Assembly: GCF_964355755.1 (NCBI RefSeq)
Contig: NC_092673.1
Coordinates: 7,569,001-7,633,000 of the forward strand
Direction: 5' to 3'
DNA from: Antedon mediterranea
Lineage: Eukaryota > Echinodermata > Crinoidea > Comatulida > Antedonidae
Length of the DNA: 64,000 nucleotides
Shown here: positions 58,156 through 64,000 of the stretch, piece by piece
Layout of the letters: every line of letters begins with the position of its first letter
How positions within the stretch are numbered: position 1 is the first letter of the stretch
Position numbers and translations under genes: made by a program
The notes under the pieces: generated by a model
Database searches by the model: none
What the model saw: the letters and a program-made list of their open reading frames with translations, nothing else
What the model was told of the DNA's origin: nothing

Positions 58156-58367
58156 AATAGAGAGCTTTCGCTATCTCGGATCGGGAACGAGAACCAGCAT
58201 TAATTACCGGTTCTCGATCTCGTACTCGTTCAAAAAACCCTTACTTTCTCGGCGGCTCGTTCCCGATCGAGATAGCGAAAGCTCTCTATTATTCTTAAAA
58301 CGAGATCGAGAACCGGTAATTAATGCTGGTTCTCGTTCCCGATCCGAGATAGCGAAAGCTCTCTATT
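58156..58367. repeat. Perfect 68-bp inverted repeat with 76-nt spacer
   Basis: Left arm 58156-58223 begins AATAGAGAGCTTTCGCTATC; right arm 58300-58367 is its exact reverse complement. The spacer contains a further partial copy (GATCGAGATAGCGAAAGCTC). Transcribed, it would form a long hairpin. Confidence 0.93.
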
Positions 58368-58864
58368 GACACCAATTTTGTCGGCAAATTGGCAATTCCC
58401 CCCCCCCCCCCCAACTTCAAAATCCTGGATACGCCACTGCTCTGATGAACGTACAGTGGAACCCTCTTCCTTCGAAGGCACGTGTCTAAAGTGTTATGAT
58501 GTAGCCTAAAAAATGTGAAATCCTCCTATTATGTTGATATCAATTAGAAATCTAATATTATTACAATTATGAAAAATAAAAAAATGTGCAAAACATAATA
58601 AATAAATAAATGAAAAACGTACAACACAACATTTAAAAAGGAAAGTAGAGGAAGTTCAGTTGCATAAATATGACAAACCCATGTGGACGCGACTATACTG
58701 AAACGAGCACAATAAAGGAAGATGAAATGAGAAGATGATGGCTACAGTAGGACATAGGTTAAGGAAACCGACATCGCAAGACATGCGCTGACTTGGAAGA
58801 GGAGGAAAAGATGACGGAGAAAGTATAATCTGTCTAAAATAAATGTTCATACCAAGTAAGTTTA

Positions 58865-59183
58865 GACGATCCTAATGAACAGAAACCTGGAAGGCACTTG
58901 ATGGCAGCCTATATCCCTGGTGGCGTAAAATGCTTAACGTATAGTGAGGTGAGGCGAGTCCCGTATTCATGAACGTAGGGAAATGATCTGTTAGGAGCTC
59001 ATTGTACTAAGCCTCGGCATTATGTGGTAGGGTGACCAGTTCCTTTCCACGCCGCCTTTTTTCTCCCTAGTATTTTCAACCAGGTATTCATTTACAGCTG
59101 AGTGGACTGGGAGTTGTCGGGAATTGAACCTGGGTCTATCTATATGACAGTCAAGTGTCCTAACCACTCGGCTTTCCAACTCC
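58865..59183 (-). mobile_element. SINE-like unit with a tRNA-Asp-like head
   Basis: Head at 59183-59110 (minus): acceptor GGAGTTG pairs perfectly with CAACTCC, A box AGCCGAGTGGTTAGG, anticodon loop CTGTCAT (GTC, Asp by position), B box GGTTCAATTCC. The anticodon stem is poorly paired, so it is not a working tRNA. About 200 bp downstream on the minus strand lies the core CATCAAGTGCCTTCCAGGTT (58903-58873 region). Confidence 0.6.
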
Positions 59184-59196
59184 TGTAAACGTATAT

Positions 59197-59395
59197 TAAT
59201 GACCAGAAACGCTGGAGGGCACTTGATGTGGTATAAATGGGCTTGAACCCATGCATATCACATGCTAGTCTGATATTATCACCATCACTCTAAGGCGGTA
59301 TATACAGCATATGTACAGCACGCCACGCAACTGGGCCCAACCATGCTTAAATTCGGTGATCTGACGCGAGAACCGGTGTTTCGTATAGTAATGGA
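59197..59395 (-). mobile_element. SINE-like unit with a 5S rRNA-derived head
   Basis: 59381-59320 (minus) reads ACCGGTTCTCGCGTCAGATC, ACCGAATTTAAGCATGGTTG and GGCCCAGTTGCGTGG, close to the middle of animal 5S rRNA including its internal promoter. It is followed by a tRNA-like B box (GGGTTCAAGCCCAT) and, at 59228-59197, the same core as the neighbouring unit. A 5S-derived head is the mark of SINE3-type elements. Confidence 0.6.
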
Positions 59396-62300
59396 CAGAA
59401 ACACTTTGAAAAACACATTACGGCCTATACAGTAGCATAGGCGGCGTCGCATGGAAACTGTTTCCTAATGCTTCCGTTCTCTTGAAATAATATAACTGCT
59501 TAAAGGTAAAAATATTAAGTCTTAGGAGAAACCCGATTTCGATATACAGTACAGCATAAATAAACTAAAAACAATAACTTCCGATCGCTATCTTGTGGTA
59601 TTGCAACAAAACTCGAATGTTGTTTAACTATTTCATATATTGTACGTACACAAAGATGACAGCCGGCAATGGGACCCCGGTATTCTCTTCTCTCCGCCGG
59701 TGGCTTCATGCTCTTACACTCGCGTTGCATTTACAAACTTGCATATCAAGCGAATGACGAAAGAGGATAAGAGCATTAGGAATGAATATAAAAGCATGAT
59801 GTATAGTTATAAGAGCATAAAAGAGTGTATAAGAGCATGAGAGAGCATAACGAAAGAGTATAAAAGCATTAAAGCATGACGTCACCGAATAGAAGAGATT
59901 ACCGGCGTTCCATACCTTGCATTTGAACTTACTTACTTAAGTAGAAATATTTGTTTTAAACCTTTCTACCAATTATTTATTTTAATATTTTCGGTCACAT
60001 TTAATAATTTTTCTTCCGATTGCGATTAATATACGATTTAAAGACATATCCAAAGGAGAGTGATTCTATAGTCACTTTCTTCTGTTTTGATTGATCGCAA
60101 GGCGCCTGACTCACGAAAGAAAAGTGGGCGAGAGTTTTAGGCTGAGTTTACCATGATACTTAGAAAGATAAATAGCCGACTGCTACGGGCCGAATACCCT
60201 GCCTAGCAAGATTAATACCGACATATTTAACACTTCTAACTACGCGCTGTAGGAAAAACAAGCTCTGGGCGACAAGTTTGTAGTGTGAAAAGTAAAAGCT
60301 ACCGATCAGTCTTTTCCGGAAGAGAAATTTCCCCTCTAATTGAGATGCAAGTTCACCATAGATGAGAAAGGAGAAGAAAAAAACATTTAAAAATGTTACG
60401 ACTTCGTTTTTAATCAGACTAACGATAGTGTTGGCTAACAAATTTTATGTATTAAAAAACAGACAGTCGGAAATAAAGTAAAAGCCGTATTCAGAAGTAA
60501 TTATTCACTCTCTCTGTTTTTGTTTTAATTCTGTATACTGATTTAAACGATGAACTACGTGATAAATTTGGCACGTTCACGAAAAAACCAGTTAAATAAT
60601 CTTCTCTGAAAAATGAGTCTGAAAATAAAGCTATATGAAGCGCTTAACAATCAATTTAACAATTCTAAAACTTAACAAGCAAACAAAAAAATCATATGTA
60701 ATCCCTACGGGAATCTTTATGAAATTAATATTCATATGTGGAAGTCTTTTAAAACATTTTTGGCACATTCGCCTAGTTGCTACATATACTAATTAATAAC
60801 ATTACTCAGGCTTTGTGAGTTAATTACACCATTATCAATCGTAATTACATCACGTGATGCTAACTGGCCAATCGAACATTTTTCAGGAAGTTGAATAAGT
60901 TAAGTTGAATACTGTACACGAATTCATTCGCCAGTATGAATCGAGCAATCGATTTTACACGTCACACATGTAACTATACACATTTATAAATTATAATCAG
61001 TCATCTGCTTAATAAAGTAACACTCATTGTGATTGGTTGTAAGTTTGACTACTAGTTAAGGTCACGTGTCGTTACTACTCTTGAGTTAGCAACTTGTCAG
61101 CAAAAATTATGAATAAAATACTTCAAATGCAAAGGTGTTGATCTAAAGGTATATAATCAATTTTACAATGTCAGGTGTTTTGAGGTAGATATTTCGAAAT
61201 ACAATATTATCAGTGTTGAGTTATGCAGTGGATTTTTTTCTTTGCGTGTTTAAATACATTTGTTTTACACTATTACCCTAATGATCGAATAAGCTCGCCG
61301 AAGTTCAGTAGAGTAATATTCGCCACACTAATTTTGATGATGCGAGAAGTCGTAATTAATTTGAACATTATAACGGCCAAATTAATAGTACTGTAAAGCC
61401 AGGCCTACAGTAAGCTGAAAACGTCATTCAAGTAATTCACCGAATAAGCGCTGCGCAAGTGCAAAAAACCTCTAGCATTTTATGTTTTGCTTGTTCGATC
61501 AGTTACGGTATTATTTATGTATGTTTTCTTTTTCTTTACTCATAATACTAATAGAATAATAAATGTATTAAACCAAACTAATATTCTAGTGAAAAATGAA
61601 TTTAAATGTGTATATTGGTATTCAGTGTCGTCGCAGGTGTCATTCACGCGACATTCTCTTTAAAATGCTGTTACCATACGTGACAAACTATCAACAATTC
61701 ATTCGTACTTAACAACCATGTTAACAACTAAACCTCTCCTCAAAACATTAACGTATCCCGGATGTTCACATTTTTATCGTTCTTAAGCTGGAAGCTAAGG
61801 CAATATTTTAGCTTAATCCCTCTATGTAAGAAAAAAATGGCAAAGGGGTAATTACGTAGGGGAAAATGCGCACAAAGGGGCAATTACATGAATTCCCTTT
61901 AAACATTATTTACTGCTTTCATGAATATTGTTTACCAATACAAATAAGGAGTTTCATGAATTGGTTTCTGTTTAATACCAATACATAATATTTCAATGTA
62001 TTACAAAAATAAAAGTATTTACTCTTTAAACGAAACAACAAAATATTCCTAATTTGGGATGTTTTTTATTCTAAAATATCATATTAGTTGTCTTAAACAA
62101 AATACCCTAATTATAAAACGGAGACGCTTGAAAGGAAATTAATCTACCCCACCCACCACCCAACGCATCTTGATCAGATGTTTAGAAATAGAACACCTCA
62201 TTAAGAGTTTTTACCGGCCACCTCTGTGGTCAGTGGGAACGTAGCTTAAGAAACATAAGTATAATTGACGCATCTGTATAATAAAAGCAATCATTTTTAT

Positions 62301-62669
62301 CCGTGTTGGAACGCACGCGCCAAATTCTTATTAATGGTGTCAACTGTTTAAAAAGCATTTTAAACATAAAAAACTACCGTAAAAATAAAACAAAAGGCAC
62401 ACATAAGTGATTTCTGTCAAAGGTCATCCAGTAGTAACACCCAACGCCCTCTATACATCCTTTTATGTTTACCCAGAGAAGCAACATAACAGAGCAGCTC
62501 CAGTAAAAATAAGTATTTATAAACATCAAATTAAATACAATGCTAAACACATTGAACAAAAAATGTTTCAATTTAGGTTAATAATAGGGAGTTTTCGATT
62601 CGCGACGACAAAGCAGCGACTACCAATTATTATTCGCACAATAAACTAGCATGACGTAGTTATATAAAT
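59396..62669. other. Spacer, no gene recognised
   Basis: 3.3 kb without a supported exon, RNA or transposon. It includes AAGAGCATAAAAG-type short repeats near 59765-59870 and AT-rich DNA. Confidence 0.4.
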
Positions 62670-62673
62670 CGAA

Positions 62674-62714
<41 letters not shown>
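62670..62714 (+). repeat. (ATTG)n microsatellite
   Basis: About ten tetranucleotide units GATTGATTGATT. Confidence 0.95.
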
Positions 62715-64000
62715 TGGTCGTCGGTCGTCGAATCGAAAGCTCACTAACACTGGGCGTTTAAACGTAAAAAAAATGACGTTTTAGTTTCAGTAATACTTCT
62801 GTTAGTTCTATTTAACAACGTTATATTATCTGAAAGGCAATTTTAATTTTTCTTCCCAAAACAGACAGGTAACATCAACTGAAAATAGCAGCATGTATTA
62901 CAAGTTTGAAAGGGAAAAAAACTTAACAAAAATAGAAAATACTGCTTATGCATTCTACATCTACATCAAGGTACAAACATATTTACAATTGGTTACTGTA
63001 CGATGAATATTCATGATATGTAAATCACACACCATGCCATATAAGGAGATTCACAACAATAACTGTCACCCTATTCACACCTCATAAAAATTGATTTTGT
63101 TTTCTTTATACATTGTATGTTAATATGCAGCCATACTGCAAGTTACTTTTTAGTATTCACACTTTAATTATGAATATTTAAATTTATGCAAACTAAAAAA
63201 TTTAAATATGCGCTCTTAAGTTATTAATTTCATGCATAATTGATTACAATTCTTTACAGAAAATTTATCATAAACTGCTGAAATTTCCTTTCAAAATCTA
63301 TGCAGTATTTTTTTCAAATTGATTTTCCACGACTACTGTTAGTTATATTCAGTCATCAATAAAATAAAATTGATAGGAAAATCTATATAAATACCCTTTT
63401 AATTGGTTTTCCCCCAAATTTTAATCAGACACAACAATAGTTACCAATCCGCCTTTTTTTTGGACTAGTTTTCCCATTTAACAGACACACCAGAGTTATA
63501 TAACATAAATGATACGTGCGATCTGGGTTAGACTCTATATGAGATGCAATCCTCTATATTTTTTACAATTTACATAACCATGTCAAGATTCAATTTTTTT
63601 GCTGCAATGAATATTCATAATGTGGGTGGAGCTTCAACTCACTTTCAAATGCATTATACAACCTCCAAATTCCAGATACACAAGTAGATTCACTTTTGCA
63701 GATGATCTAACATGAATATTCATAATGTGGGTGGAGCTTCAACTCACTTACAAAAGTATACAACCTTAAAAAAATAACATAGGTATAAGTAGATATCATT
63801 TGTGTAAAAGATCTAACATGAATATTCATGAAGGAATAAAAAAATTACACTTTTGACCCATTGCATGTAAATGAATCATCATGAATATTCATGCTTAACA
63901 ATCATCAGAATTGACAATCACATTTTACAGTAAATGTATTGATCAATATTCATCCAAAAACATAATGCATTTTTCATCATGAATATGCACTGTTCATCAT
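62715..64000. other. AT-rich spacer with clustered ATGAATATTCAT palindromes
   Basis: The 12-bp palindrome ATGAATATTCAT or one-off variants occur near 63003, 63607, 63714, 63820, 63881 and 63980. Two of them sit in a longer direct repeat (AATGTGGGTGGAGCTTCAAC at 63619 and 63726). No gene seen. Confidence 0.6.

Larger units (their letters stand above)
56043..58439. mobile_element. Non-autonomous hAT-type DNA transposon, 2.4 kb
   Basis: Termini CAGTGGCGTATCCAG and CTGGATACGCCACTG are perfect 15-bp inverse copies. Both are flanked by the identical 8-bp duplication CTCTGATG (56035-56042 and 58440-58447). CAGTGGCG ends with an 8-bp target duplication are characteristic of hAT. No transposase frame was seen. 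The interior holds a 170-bp inverted repeat and a 68-bp palindrome. It interrupts an older LINE fragment whose two halves rejoin in frame when the element is left out. Confidence 0.92.

Overview
The window looks like AT-rich genomic DNA of a marine deuterostome, most likely an echinoderm. Three things point that way: frequent AGGCCTA motifs in spacers, a Ty3-type LTR retroelement with the integrase placed before the reverse transcriptase (known from deuterostomes as Gmr1-like elements), and many degenerate LINE, DIRS and SINE remnants. Species cannot be fixed from sequence alone. Genes are split by spliceosomal introns, so single-frame ORFs are mostly shadows.

The main gene runs on the + strand from 3112 to 44560. 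I assembled six exons by matching splice sites and phase: 3112-3272, 3857-4086, 27921-28221, 30485-30641, 43662-44109 and 44340-44560. Together they give one 1518-nt frame (505 aa). It encodes an N-terminal signal anchor, an FkbM-type SAM methyltransferase domain (exons 2-4) and a polysaccharide-deacetylase (NodB)-like domain (exons 5-6). The domain border coincides with the exon 4/5 junction, where the donor is GC rather than GT. Its introns are swollen with repeats: intron 2 (23.8 kb) carries a 53-bp minisatellite and several nested LINEs. Intron 4 (13 kb) carries a 60-bp minisatellite of about 100 units, split by a 5.4-kb LTR retrotransposon.

Region by region: 1-1311 is one copy of a segmental duplication whose second copy lies at 53862-55702; both carry the same two terminal exons of an unidentified gene. 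4111-7345 is minisatellite 1. 9225-12190 is a 5'-truncated LINE. 12476-16629 is a three-level nest (DNA element, LINE, LINE). 18850-21018 is a system of long inverted repeats enclosing small exons. 21.6-27.4 kb holds a tRNA-like element, two oppositely oriented copies of a roughly 60-bp array, and a Tx1/L1-like LINE interrupted by a CR1/L2-like one. 31.2-43.1 kb is minisatellite 2 with the retroelement inside it. 44.6-46.6 kb has three tandem or simple-repeat families.

Beyond the gene, 46.9-48.9 kb is a Rex1-like LINE, 49.0-50.8 kb a DIRS-like remnant, and 51.6-52.9 kb another LINE. 56043-58439 is a non-autonomous hAT-type element with perfect 8-bp target duplications and a 68-bp perfect palindrome. 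58.9-59.4 kb holds two adjacent SINE-like units that share a core but have different pol III heads (tRNA-Asp-like and 5S-like). The last 4.5 kb is AT-rich spacer ending in a cluster of the palindrome ATGAATATTCAT.
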